A stretch of 64,000 nucleotides of DNA from Flavobacterium sp. ENC (GCF_020991415.1 NZ_JAJMOY010000009.1:97150-161149), one strand, 5' to 3'. Positions 25,928 through 34,291 are shown, counted from the first letter of the stretch. Notes: generated by a model from the sequence alone, not told the origin. Program-made: numbers and translations.

Positions 25928-26043
25928 AGTTTTAAGCCGCAGTCGAAGTAGACAGTGTTGTAGCTGTGAACTGAGACTGATTACTTTTACTTACTTTATA
26001 TCAATCTGTTTTCTGTACTGAGACTAAAAACTGAGACTGAAAA
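25928..26043. repeat. GAGACTGAAAACT-word repeat
   Basis: The words CTGAGACTGA, CTGAGACTAAAAACT and GAGACTGAAAACT recur across the gap between two minus-strand genes. The same family appears at 37171-37310 and 57930-57990. Confidence 0.75.
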
Positions 26044-26048
26044 CTTAT

Positions 26049-26267
26049 CTAAATACTCATTCTGAAATCCTCGATAACAGGATTTGCTTTTGCGAAATCT
26101 GTTTCTTGTATAAAGACTTCCACTGCCAGATCGGTTTGGCCAAAACCACCTAATCTTGCCGATTGAATATTATCTTTTTTTGTAGTTTCTACTCCTGCTT
26201 CTTCTAATCTTTGCTGTAAAGCAATGGCTAGTACTTCACTTCCTGAAAACACCTTCATTAATCCCAT
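26049..26267 (-). CDS. DUF2007-family small protein
   Basis: A 72-residue protein beginning MGLMKVFSGSEVLAIALQQRLEEAGVET and ending in VEVFIQETDFAKANPVIEDF. This is the compact beta-alpha-beta fold of DUF2007 (putative signal-transducing proteins with similarity to PII-like folds). Function is unknown. It lies between the HAD gene and the alpha/beta hydrolase on the same strand, with a repeat downstream. Confidence 0.85.
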   Translation of the reverse strand: MGLMKVFSGSEVLAIALQQRLEEAGVETTKKDNIQSARLGGFGQTDLAVEVFIQETDFAKANPVIEDFRMSI

Positions 26268-26297
26268 AACATTTTATTTTTTATAATTATTTAATTC

Positions 26298-27113
26298 TTA
26301 CTCTAAAATTAGTTTTAACTGATTCTGAAATTCATTATTTTCATTCATTCCAATATGATCCTGATCCCTCAATGGATAAAAATGCCCATTTGATTTTAAT
26401 ATTTTACCCAGGCGAATGGAATTTTCATAAGGAATCAGTTGATCCTGCGTTCCATGAAAAATATAAATCGGGCCTTTAATTTTGGGCAAATATTCATATG
26501 TTTCAAAATGAAACTTTTTCATAAAGTCCGGAAAAAACGGTACTCTGGTACTTGATAATTGCGTAAAACTAAAATATGGAGCCTGCAAAAGTAAAGCTTT
26601 GGGATTATTTTCCGAAGCCAAAATAGCTGCAAGTCCTGAACCAATTGAATACCCGGCAACAATAATTTTATTTTCCGGATATCGTTTTTTTAATGTTCTA
26701 TAAACAATAGAAATATCTTTATTTAATTGTTCTTCATTTTCAATTTCACCTTCACTTTTACCAAAACTTCTGTAATCTAAAATAAAAATATCATATCCTA
26801 AATTAGTATATGTACTCGCTATTTTGCCCCAGGTTTCTAATGTGCCGGCATTTCCGTGAAGATAAAAAACCAGCCCTTTGGATTTCTCCGATTTAAACAG
26901 AAGCCCATTCAGCCTTGCGCCATCAAAGGACTTAATGTTTAATTCCTCATACTTTTGGTGATAATCAAACCGATACTCTTTTGAAAGTTTTTCACTCTGA
27001 AATACCATTCCAACCTGATTGAAATAAACATAGGAAACAATAATAACATAAATAACAACGAAAAAAACTAAAAGTACAATCGATAAAAATTTAAATGTTT
27101 TTAATATCTCCAT
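26298..27113 (-). CDS. Membrane-anchored alpha/beta hydrolase
   Basis: A 271-residue protein with one N-terminal membrane helix (residues 9-31) and an alpha/beta-hydrolase domain. FYLHGNAG forms the oxyanion region, the nucleophile is Ser in GYSIGSG, the acid is probably Asp in FHGTQDQLIPY, and the histidine is in DQDHIGM. It resembles the BEM46/ABHD13 group, whose substrates are unknown. The gene ends 30 nt before the DUF2007 start and follows the DEAD-domain gene by 17 nt, suggesting an operon. Confidence 0.9.
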   Translation of the reverse strand: MEILKTFKFLSIVLLVFFVVIYVIIVSYVYFNQVGMVFQSEKLSKEYRFDYHQKYEELNIKSFDGARLNGLLFKSEKSKGLVFYLHGNAGTLETWGKIASTYTNLGYDIFILDYRSFGKSEGEIENEEQLNKDISIVYRTLKKRYPENKIIVAGYSIGSGLAAILASENNPKALLLQAPYFSFTQLSSTRVPFFPDFMKKFHFETYEYLPKIKGPIYIFHGTQDQLIPYENSIRLGKILKSNGHFYPLRDQDHIGMNENNEFQNQLKLILE

Positions 27114-27130
27114 GAATACTTTTAAATAGA

Positions 27131-27790
27131 TTATTCTTCTTCAATCTGATCTTCTTCTTCGTCCAGTTCTTCTCCTTCTTCATCCATATCAAAAAGGTAA
27201 GGCTCCAATAACATTTTATCAGCCAAAATTTCGATGCGTTCCGTTAGCACCTCAGCGAAAATAAGACGCTGTGTTTTTGTAATACTATTTGAAATACGCA
27301 TGATTTTAGTTTCATGACGCAACTTTAAAATCGGATCTGCATCATCCAGAATAAACATTTTAAGACGGTTTACATTGTAACCTGCCGTCGTAAACATATC
27401 GCTCAATTTATTTGGCGTTCCGATTAAAACATCAACTCCTGTAGAAATATAGTTTTTATCGTAATCCATATCTCCTTTGTCATGAACCCCATACACTTCA
27501 AGGTCGGTATATTTTCCGTATTTCGCAAAAAGTTCAACCATTTCCAATACTTTGGTTTTGTCTTCCACAATAATCAAAGCTCTTGGTGATTCTTCTACCT
27601 GACCTGCCAATTGCTGAATGACATTCAGAACAATTGTCGTTGATTTCCCGCTTTGTTTTGGAGAAAGAATAATACAGTCAGAGCCACTTTTTATAGTCGA
27701 AAAAGTTTCTTTCTGTAATATATTAGGTTCTGTCAAACCGTTTTCTATTAAGGCGTCCTGTAGCTTCTCGTTTATCTTTTTTAGTTTCAT
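27131..27790 (-). CDS. Single-domain DEAD-box helicase-like protein
   Basis: A 219-residue protein that contains only the first RecA-like domain of DEAD-box RNA helicases. A Q-motif-like NGLTEPNILQKETF is present. Motif I reads SPKQSGKST (43-51), motif II is DDAD (149-152) where DEAD is usual, and GTPNKL matches the PTREL/GTPGR region. The second RecA domain is absent. The C-terminus is an acidic tail of Glu/Asp. Such a protein could bind ATP and RNA but should not unwind duplexes alone. It may serve as a partner or decoy (inference). Confidence 0.85.
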   Translation of the reverse strand: MKLKKINEKLQDALIENGLTEPNILQKETFSTIKSGSDCIILSPKQSGKSTTIVLNVIQQLAGQVEESPRALIIVEDKTKVLEMVELFAKYGKYTDLEVYGVHDKGDMDYDKNYISTGVDVLIGTPNKLSDMFTTAGYNVNRLKMFILDDADPILKLRHETKIMRISNSITKTQRLIFAEVLTERIEILADKMLLEPYLFDMDEEGEELDEEEDQIEEE

Positions 27791-27798
27791 TTTTTTTT

Positions 27799-28044
27799 AA
27801 TGCTGTAAGCTGCAGGCTGTAGGCTATAAGCTGTAGGCCGTGCGCAAATTGATTTACTATTTAATGCTATAGGCTTTAAGCTATAAGCTGTAGGCCCCAT
27901 GCAATTACTTTATTTATTTTAATGCTGTAAGCTATAGGCTATACGCTGTAAGCCTTGAGCAAGTACTTTATTTTTTTAACTTTCTTTTATCACAGTAGAC
28001 ACAGGGCAGTAAGCTTAAAGCCTAAATCGTATAGCCTAAAGCTT
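27799..28044. repeat. Three ~60-bp tandem units of GCTGTAGGCTATAA words plus an inverted copy
   Basis: Three direct units start with AATGCT at 27799, 27863 and 27921 (lengths 64, 58, 57). Each is built of 7-bp words GCTGTAG / GCTATAA and ends in a TACTTTATTT-like tail. An inverted version (AAGCTTAAAGCCTAAATCG, 28011 on) abuts the regulator gene. No repeat-spacer regularity as in CRISPR. Confidence 0.85.
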
Positions 28045-29208
28045 TTATTTAGTGGCAAACATTTTTACGTCTGTTTCCGAGATTTCGTTTCCACCAAGGA
28101 TAATCAGTCTTTCTATTACATTTCGAAGCTCACGGATATTTCCTGTCCAGTCGTATTCCTGTAATAATTGTATCGCCTGGGCAGAAAATACTTTAACGGC
28201 ATTTCCCTGCTCTGAAGCAATTTTCTCTGTAAAATGCGCAATCAAAGCCGGAATATCGTCACGTCTTTCATTTAAGGGCGGAACCTTAATTAAAATTACA
28301 GCCAGTCTGTGGTATAAATCTTCACGGAAACGGCCTTCTGCAATTTCTGTTTTTAGATCTTTATTGGTGGCTGCTACCACGCGCACATCTACTTTTATGT
28401 CTTTTTCGGCACCGACCCTGGTAATCATACTTTCCTGCAGGGCTCTTAAAACTTTGGCTTGCGCCGAAAGGCTCATATCACCAATTTCATCCAGGAAAAT
28501 AGTTCCTTTATCTGCTGCCTCAAATTTTCCGGCACGGTCTTTCACTGCCGAGGTAAAAGCACCTTTTACGTGTCCGAACAACTCACTTTCGATTAGTTCA
28601 CTTGGAATCGCCGCGCAGTTTACTTCAATCAGAGGGAAATTAGCGCGTTCGCTTTTTTCATGTAACTGATGTGCCACTAATTCTTTTCCGGTTCCGTTTG
28701 GTCCCGTAATCAAAACTCTCGCTTCGGTTGGAGCCACTTTGTCAATCATCAGTTTAATATGACTGATGGCTTCGCTTTCCCCCACCATCTCGTAATTCTT
28801 ACTGACTTTTTTCTTCAGGATTTTATTCTCAACTACCAGTTGTTTTTTATCTAAAGCATTACGAACCGTATTTAACAAACGGTTCAAATCCGGCGGTTTT
28901 GAGATATAGTCAAATGCTCCCAGACGCATGGTATGAATAGCTGTTTCCATATCACCATGACCTGAAATCATAACCATCGGAATTTCCGGTTTTATTTTTT
29001 TTGTTTCTTCCAAAACATCAACCCCATCCATTTTTGGCATTTTGATATCACACAAAACCAAATCGTAGTCGTTGTTTTTTATTTTTTCAAGACCTGCAAC
29101 ACCGTCTTCCGCTTCGTCTACCTGATAGGTATCATTTTCTTCTGATAAGATCTTTACCAAAACTCTTCTGATCGCTGCTTCGTCTTCTATGATTAGTATT
29201 TTACTCAT
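28045..29208 (-). CDS. NtrC-like response regulator (REC-AAA+) lacking a DNA-binding domain
   Basis: A 387-residue protein. The receiver domain (residues 1-115) has the phosphoacceptor Asp54 in LCDIKMPKMDG. The sigma-54 interacting AAA+ domain follows: Walker A ITGPNGTGKE, loop 1 as GAFTSA in place of GAFTGA, Walker B FLDEIGDM, and sensor II in WTGNIRELRNVIERL. The protein ends about 15 residues later, so the Fis-type helix-turn-helix of NtrC is missing. It may activate sigma-54 promoters from solution or through a partner. The cognate kinase is not in the window. Confidence 0.9.
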   Translation of the reverse strand: MSKILIIEDEAAIRRVLVKILSEENDTYQVDEAEDGVAGLEKIKNNDYDLVLCDIKMPKMDGVDVLEETKKIKPEIPMVMISGHGDMETAIHTMRLGAFDYISKPPDLNRLLNTVRNALDKKQLVVENKILKKKVSKNYEMVGESEAISHIKLMIDKVAPTEARVLITGPNGTGKELVAHQLHEKSERANFPLIEVNCAAIPSELIESELFGHVKGAFTSAVKDRAGKFEAADKGTIFLDEIGDMSLSAQAKVLRALQESMITRVGAEKDIKVDVRVVAATNKDLKTEIAEGRFREDLYHRLAVILIKVPPLNERRDDIPALIAHFTEKIASEQGNAVKVFSAQAIQLLQEYDWTGNIRELRNVIERLIILGGNEISETDVKMFATK

Positions 29209-29215
29209 ATTTTTG

Positions 29216-29287
29216 AGGTTCTAAGTTGCAAAGGTGCAAAGGTACAAAGTTTAAAACCTTTGTCACTTTGTGCCTTTGAACCTTTGT
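29216..29287. repeat. CAAAGGT / ACCTTTG inverted repeat
   Basis: GCAAAGGTGCAAAGGTACAAAG faces CTTTGTCACTTTGTGCCTTTG with a short centre, forming a long imperfect hairpin between two minus-strand genes. A GGTTCTAAG word precedes it. Confidence 0.75.
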
Positions 29288-29296
29288 TACTGTAAA

Positions 29297-30613
29297 TTAA
29301 TATTTAAGCCATTTATACAATTCCTTCCAGGTGGGTTTCTTTCCGTACATTAAAATACCGACACGGTAGATTTTTGCAGCGAACCATACTACAAGGAAAA
29401 ACGTAGCAAACAATAATGATACCGAAATCGCAATTTGCCACCACGGCACTCCAAATGGAAGTCGCATCAGCATGACAATCGGTGAGGTTAGCGGAATCAT
29501 TGAAAATACTACTGCTATAGTTCCGTGCGGATCATTCACGACAGTGAAGAAACCAATATAGACACTAAGAATAAGCGGCATAATAATAGGCAGCAGAAAT
29601 TGTTGGGAATCGGTCTGATTGTCAACAGCAGCTCCGATTGCAGCATAGAATGAACTGTATAAGAAATAGCCTCCGATGAAATACACCACAAAACCAATTA
29701 ATATACTGGCAATCGGTAAATTCCATAATTCAGCAATGTACATTTGCGCCGGACCTGACAATTCCTGTTGTGCAGAATGCATTAATTCTGGCGAAATTCT
29801 GGCTGTTGGTCCAACATTGACACCAAAAAATGCCGAAGCGGCAAACATTAAGCCGAGTCCGATAATGGCCCAGATTACAAACTGTAACAGACCTGCCAAA
29901 GAAGTTCCCACGATTTTGCCAATCATTAATTGAAATGGCTTTACCGACGAGATAATGATTTCGATAATTCGGTTTGTTTTTTCTTCAATGACACTACGCA
30001 TGACCATATTTCCGTAAATGATGATGAACATCATAATCAAGTAGCCGAACGCACCGCCGATTCCGATTTTGATCTCGTTCAGCCCCTTCAGGCTTTCTTC
30101 TCCGGAAGATTTTGCCAGATGAATATTGACGGTTCCCTGTGCTTTCTGAATCGCTAAAGTATCCAGTTTAGCTTTTTCAAGGTTAATTTTTGTAATTTTC
30201 GACGCGATGACATCCTGTGTATTTTCTATAAAAGAAATACTCGGACTGTTATTTGAAATGTAGTTCACTTTAGTTTCCAGCTCACTCAAATTATCCGTTT
30301 TGGGAATGACAATCAAGCCACTGAAATTTTCTTTGGTGATACTGTCCTTCAGTGCTTTTACATCAATTTCAGAAAGGTTCAGGTATCTGTACTCCCCGTC
30401 TTTCTTGTTCTGTTTTATAAAATCGCCTGCAAATAAACCCGTTTCGTCATGAATTGCAATTCGTTTGGTTTCGGCTTTCATGGAACTCAGATAACCAATA
30501 AAACCGGCAATCGCCACAAACAAGAGCGGACTTAAAAAAGTCATGACAACAAAAGATTTATTGCGGACTTTGGCAATAAATTCTCTTTTTATAATTAATG
30601 AAATGATACTCAT
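29297..30613 (-). CDS. ABC-2 type transporter permease (NatB-like)
   Basis: A 438-residue membrane protein with one N-terminal helix, a ~150-residue extracytoplasmic domain and about five more helices. This is the layout of NatB/YhaP-type ABC-2 permeases (GNMVMRSVIEEKTNRIIEIIISSVKPFQLMIGKI is the family's most conserved region). I start it at ATG 30611-30613 (MSIISLIIKREF). A longer frame adds 16 residues that translate the GGAATTT repeat. The ATP-binding partner is encoded 76 bp upstream. Exported substrate unknown, perhaps sodium, peptides or drugs. Confidence 0.9.
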   Translation of the reverse strand: MSIISLIIKREFIAKVRNKSFVVMTFLSPLLFVAIAGFIGYLSSMKAETKRIAIHDETGLFAGDFIKQNKKDGEYRYLNLSEIDVKALKDSITKENFSGLIVIPKTDNLSELETKVNYISNNSPSISFIENTQDVIASKITKINLEKAKLDTLAIQKAQGTVNIHLAKSSGEESLKGLNEIKIGIGGAFGYLIMMFIIIYGNMVMRSVIEEKTNRIIEIIISSVKPFQLMIGKIVGTSLAGLLQFVIWAIIGLGLMFAASAFFGVNVGPTARISPELMHSAQQELSGPAQMYIAELWNLPIASILIGFVVYFIGGYFLYSSFYAAIGAAVDNQTDSQQFLLPIIMPLILSVYIGFFTVVNDPHGTIAVVFSMIPLTSPIVMLMRLPFGVPWWQIAISVSLLFATFFLVVWFAAKIYRVGILMYGKKPTWKELYKWLKY

Positions 30614-30621
30614 AAATATTT

Positions 30622-30690
30622 TAATTTTCAAATTCCAAATTCCAATTTTAAACGTCAACATTGGAATTTGGAATTTAATTTTTGGAATTT
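30622..30690. repeat. GGAATTT inverted repeat between the ABC genes
   Basis: AAATTCCAAATTCCAATTTT faces ATTGGAATTTGGAATTTAAT and GGAATTTT. It could form a hairpin in the mRNA that joins the ATPase and permease genes. Confidence 0.8.
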
Positions 30691-31619
30691 TAATTTTTAT
30701 TCTCGGTAACTGTTTGAATAAAAATATCGTTTACGCTTGGGATCTTCTCTACAAAATGGGTTACTTGTCCGCGTTGTGTCAGCAGGTGCAATAATTCATT
30801 TGGCGTTGCATTCCCTATTTGAATCTCCAGTTTCAGATCGTCATTCAAAGATTTAAAACTTGCCGGTGAAACGGTAAACTTTTGTGTGATGTCATACATC
30901 AGACCCTCTACATTACTGGTCAGGATTCCCACTTCAAAACTGTTTGTTTTAAACTGACGTTTCACATCGACCAATTTTCCTTCGATGAGTTTATTTGATT
31001 TATGAATTAAAGCGATATGATCACAAAGCTCCTCCACGCTTTCCATTCGGTGTGTTGAGAAAATAATGGTGGCTCCCTGCTCTTTCAAAGCTAAAATTTC
31101 ATCTTTAATGACATTGGCATTGACAGGATCAAAGCCTGAAAAAGGTTCATCAAAAATCAGCAGTTTCGGTTTATGAAGGACACAAACCACAAACTGAATT
31201 TTCTGTGCCATTCCTTTAGAAAGTTCCTGAATTTTCTTGTTCCACCAGCCCTGAATTCCAAGGCGGTCAAACCAGTATTCCAGTTGTATCTTAGCTTCTG
31301 CTTTGGAAAGTCCTTTCATTTGGGCCAGATACAAACATTGTTCCCCCACTTTCATGGAAGTATACAAACCTCTTTCCTCGGGAAGATACCCAATGGTCTG
31401 TACGTGTTTGGGCTGTAATCTTTCTCCATCCAGAATTACTTCACCGCTATCGGGCAGCGTAATTTGGTTGATGATTCTGATAAGGGATGTTTTTCCAGCT
31501 CCATTAGGACCTAATAGTCCATAAATACTGCCTTTGGGCACATTTAATGAAACTTCGTTAAGCGCTACATAATCACCGTATTGTTTTACGACTTTATGTA
31601 CTTCGAGTAAGTTGCTCAT
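30690..31619 (-). CDS. ABC transporter ATP-binding protein (NatA-like)
   Basis: A 309-residue ATPase. Walker A is GPNGAGKTS, the signature LSKGMAQKIQ, Walker B plus switch LLIFDEPFSGFDP, and the H-loop STHRM. A C-terminal domain of about 90 residues follows, as in NatA and DrrA-type drug/ion exporters. I use ATG at 31617-31619, since the 23 extra codons upstream look unrelated. With the permease just downstream it forms a two-component exporter. dnaJ lies upstream but is cut off by a terminator. Confidence 0.93.
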   Translation of the reverse strand: MSNLLEVHKVVKQYGDYVALNEVSLNVPKGSIYGLLGPNGAGKTSLIRIINQITLPDSGEVILDGERLQPKHVQTIGYLPEERGLYTSMKVGEQCLYLAQMKGLSKAEAKIQLEYWFDRLGIQGWWNKKIQELSKGMAQKIQFVVCVLHKPKLLIFDEPFSGFDPVNANVIKDEILALKEQGATIIFSTHRMESVEELCDHIALIHKSNKLIEGKLVDVKRQFKTNSFEVGILTSNVEGLMYDITQKFTVSPASFKSLNDDLKLEIQIGNATPNELLHLLTQRGQVTHFVEKIPSVNDIFIQTVTENKN

Positions 31620-31716
31620 GCTGTTTTCAGGATTTTCTGCGTCAATTTGACCTTTCGTGGTCTGCGTTTGTAAAAGTAAATAATTCAAAGCGAATCTGCG
31701 TATGAATACGCAAAAA

Positions 31717-31747
31717 ACCCATCCTAATATTTTACATTAGAATGGGT
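31717..31747 (-). terminator. Terminator of the grpE-dnaJ operon
   Basis: ACCCATCCTAAT (31717-31728) pairs with ATTAGAATGGGT (31736-31747). On the minus strand a T-run follows at 31716-31712. Confidence 0.82.
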
Positions 31748-31780
31748 CTTATCTATTTAAACCTTTTTAAAAAAGTGTCG

Positions 31781-32890
31781 TTACGAAAACATATCTTTTA
31801 CTTTTTCAAAAAATGATTTCTCTGATTTTTCAGGGCTTGGCACAAAATGCTCGTCGTTTAAGGCATTTTCAAAAAATTGCTTTTGCTCTTTGTTTAAGGT
31901 TTTCGGTGTCCAGACATTTACGTGAACCAGTAAATCTCCGTTTCCGTAACCATTTATACTTGGAATACCTTTTCCTTTTAATCTCAATATTTTTCCGGAC
32001 TGAATACCTTCTTCCAGTTTGATACGAACTTTTCCGTTGATGGCTTCAATGTCCTTAGAAACGCCAAGAACTGCTTCAGGGAAACTGATATATAAGTCAA
32101 AGTGAACATTTTCACCTTCACGTTTCAGGAATTCGTGCTCTAATTCTTCAATGGCAACAATTAAATCTCCTGGAATACTGTTTCCCGGAGCATCGTTTCC
32201 TTTGTTAGAAACTTTAAGCTGCATTCCGTCTACCACACCTGCAGGAATTTTGATTGAAACGGTTTCGTCTTCCTGTACCATTCCCTGTGCATCTGCTTCA
32301 GCGGGTCTTTTATCCAAAATCTGACCTGAACCACCACAAGTAGGACAAGTTGACGCAGACTGCATTCTTCCTAAAATGGTATTGGTTACGCGCATTACCT
32401 GACCCTGACCATTACAAGTCGAACAGGTTTTGTAGGTAACGCCTTTGGCCTGAACCTTACGTTTTACTTTTACTTTTTTCTCTACACCATTTGCAATCTC
32501 TTCTAAAGTTAATTTCACTTTAATTCTAAGATTACTTCCTTTAGCGCGACGAGGACCGCCTCCTCCTCCGCCGAAACCGCCAAATCCGCCTCCAAAAATA
32601 TCACCGAACTGGCTGAAAATGTCATCCATATTCATACCACCGTGACCACCGCCAAATCCTCCGGAACCATCAAATGCCTGATGTCCGTACTGATCGTATT
32701 TCGCTTTTTTATTTGGATCACTTAAGACTTCGTAGGCTTCTGCTGCCAGTTTAAAGTTTTCTTCTGCCTCTTTGTCGCCCGGATTTTTATCAGGGTGATA
32801 TTTCAACGCACTTTTTCGGTACGCTTTTTTAATTTCGGCAGCGTCAGCATTTTTTGAAATGCCTAGTATTTCGTAAAAATCTTTTTTCAT
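31781..32890 (-). CDS. dnaJ: Molecular chaperone DnaJ
   Basis: A 369-residue Hsp40 co-chaperone. The J-domain has HPD at residues 32-34, and a Gly/Phe-rich linker spans about 74-113. Of the usual four CxxCxGxG zinc motifs only two are present, CSTCNGQG (156-163) and CPTCGGSG (182-189). The second zinc pair is replaced by a spacer (LDKRPAEADAQGMVQEDE). From memory this reduced finger is shared by other Flavobacteriia. Two beta-rich client-binding domains and the dimerisation tail complete it. It is co-transcribed after grpE, while dnaK is not in the window. Confidence 0.96.
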   Translation of the reverse strand: MKKDFYEILGISKNADAAEIKKAYRKSALKYHPDKNPGDKEAEENFKLAAEAYEVLSDPNKKAKYDQYGHQAFDGSGGFGGGHGGMNMDDIFSQFGDIFGGGFGGFGGGGGGPRRAKGSNLRIKVKLTLEEIANGVEKKVKVKRKVQAKGVTYKTCSTCNGQGQVMRVTNTILGRMQSASTCPTCGGSGQILDKRPAEADAQGMVQEDETVSIKIPAGVVDGMQLKVSNKGNDAPGNSIPGDLIVAIEELEHEFLKREGENVHFDLYISFPEAVLGVSKDIEAINGKVRIKLEEGIQSGKILRLKGKGIPSINGYGNGDLLVHVNVWTPKTLNKEQKQFFENALNDEHFVPSPEKSEKSFFEKVKDMFS

Positions 32891-32900
32891 AATTTAGGTT

Positions 32901-32931
32901 AAATTCCAAATCAAAAATTCCAAATTCCAAT
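32901..32931. repeat. AAATTCC short repeat between dnaJ and grpE
   Basis: Three AAATTCCAA words lie head to tail in the gap between the two chaperone genes. It belongs to the GGAATTT family. Confidence 0.7.
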
Positions 32932-32969
32932 ACTTAAAAAATTGACTTTCAGAATATTGTCTGTATTTT

Positions 32970-33548
32970 TTAGTTTCCGATAACCACTTTAGGGAAACGA
33001 ATAATTTTGTCTCCTAATTTGTATCCTTTTTCGATTACATCAACAATTTTACCTTTCAGCTTATCAGAAGGTGCAGGGATTTGCGTAATGGCTTCAGCAA
33101 AATCAGCATTAAAAGCATCACCTGCTCTTACTTCAACCTGCTCTAAACCTTTAGCAACTAAAGTGCTTTTCAATTTTTCATGAATAAGCTCCACTCCTTT
33201 TTTCAAATTTTCATCATCAGACTTGTTGATCTCTACAGTAGCTCTGTCAAAATCATCCAGAACAGGAAGCATTGCCAGCAAAACTTCCTGATTGGCCGTT
33301 TTGAACAAATCCATACGTTCTTTTGAAGTTCTTTTTTTGTAATTTTCAAATTCGGCAAATAATCTCAAAAACTTATCTTTTTCTTTTGCCAAGTCTTGAG
33401 CCAATTGCTCTTCAACACTTAATTCTTCAACAATTAACTGCTCACCGTTGGCATTGTTCTCTAACGTTACATCATCTAATTCCTGATCGAACTCTGTATT
33501 TTCCGTAGTCATATTACTTTTATTTTTAAAAATATTTTTAAACTTCAT
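32970..33548 (-). CDS. grpE: Nucleotide exchange factor GrpE
   Basis: A 192-residue DnaK co-chaperone. A charged coiled-coil helix (about residues 40-95, EEQLAQDLAKEKDKFLRLFAEFENYKKR) leads to the C-terminal beta-domain ending in KGYKLGDKIIRFPKVVIGN. This is the normal architecture. The ATG at 33548 is used; a second Met 12 residues in (MTTENTEF) is an equally plausible start. A very good Bacteroidota promoter lies 24 nt upstream. No CIRCE-type repeat is visible, so heat control would act through a sigma factor. Confidence 0.95.
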   Translation of the reverse strand: MKFKNIFKNKSNMTTENTEFDQELDDVTLENNANGEQLIVEELSVEEQLAQDLAKEKDKFLRLFAEFENYKKRTSKERMDLFKTANQEVLLAMLPVLDDFDRATVEINKSDDENLKKGVELIHEKLKSTLVAKGLEQVEVRAGDAFNADFAEAITQIPAPSDKLKGKIVDVIEKGYKLGDKIIRFPKVVIGN

Positions 33549-33571
33549 TTTTTATTCTTTGTGTTGGATTG

Positions 33572-33604
33572 CAAAAGTACTGCCAAATCTTTTAAAATGT
33601 CAAA
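33572..33604 (-). promoter_or_regulatory. Promoter of grpE-dnaJ
   Basis: On the minus strand TTTG (33604-33601), then 21 nt, then TACTTTTG (33579-33572). This fits the Bacteroidota TTTG-N19-21-TAnnTTTG consensus at both boxes and in spacing. It is the best promoter seen in the window. Confidence 0.75.
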
Positions 33605-33802
33605 TTGTCACTTTATTAAAATTCAGTACTTTAAAAAACTGAAAACCAGCCTGAAAAATTTAGTATAATTTTAAGACTATTACGTTTTAGTTTGAACTAT
33701 ATTTGAATTCCAAATTGGAACTACACTATTACCTATCAAAATTGAATTTAAGGGTTGGCCTCGGCTTCATAAATAATTATTAATTCAAGTTTACCTTATA
33801 TT

Positions 33803-33840
33803 AAAAAAAGCTTCGCCTATTTTCAGACGAAGCTTTTTTT
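33803..33840 (-). terminator. Terminator downstream of tRNA-Trp
   Basis: AAAAAAAGCTTCG (33803-33815) pairs with CGAAGCTTTTTTT (33828-33840). No gene ends here on the plus strand, so it most likely stops the minus-strand tRNA transcript. Confidence 0.75.
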
Positions 33841-33861
33841 TGTTTCTTGGGAGAAAAATTT

Positions 33862-34278
33862 ACCGCAAAGAACGCTAAGTTTTTTACTTTTTGCTCTTAT
33901 AAAATGCAAAGTTCGCAAAGCTTCCTATTTTATTAGCTCTGCGAACTTTATGTTTTTAAAGGGATTTTCAGATAAAAATCCTTGTGTTCTTTGTGATAAA
34001 AAAAATGCACGGGCGGAGGGATTCGAACCCCCATCAACGGTTTTGGAGACCGCTATTCTACCCTTGAACTACGCCCGTAACTTGGCCGCAAATTAAAAGT
34101 ATTTTTTCTTCCCCGGCAATTATTTCGCCCGGATTTAAAAAGATTTTTGCTGATTCAACATTACTGATTCAGTAAGACAATCATCCCCAAAGCTTTATAA
34201 ATTTTGGATTCTTTAATTAAAACAATCCGATAGCTATCGGGATGCGAACTTTGCAAAAACTTAGCGTTCCTTTGCGGT
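33862..34278. repeat. Long-range inverted repeat (CCGCAAAG family) enclosing tRNA-Trp
   Basis: ACCGCAAAGAACGCTAAGT (33862-33880) matches the reverse complement of 34259-34278 with one extra base. Between them lie a local hairpin (33908-33922 with 33935-33949, 14 of 15 matched), the terminator, and the tRNA. CCGATAGCTATCGGG occurs at 34227-34241. The rest of the gap from 33605 to 33800 shows nothing identifiable. Confidence 0.8.
34008..34078 (-). tRNA. tRNA-Trp (CCA anticodon)
   Basis: The minus strand folds as a cloverleaf: acceptor stem ACGGGCG/CGCCCGT, D-arm with AGTTCAAGGGTAGAAT, anticodon stem GCGGT/ACCGT with loop CTCCAAA, and T-arm GGGGGTTCGAATCCCTC. The anticodon is CCA. The discriminator base is G and the 3' CCA is not encoded. 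It stands alone, with its own terminator, inside a long-range inverted repeat. Confidence 0.95.
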
Positions 34279-34291
34279 TCGTTCCGTACTA

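Noticed and set aside
27799..27977. CRISPR array
   Set aside because: Units are 57-64 bp, imperfect throughout and made of 7-bp words. There are no unique spacers and no cas genes nearby.
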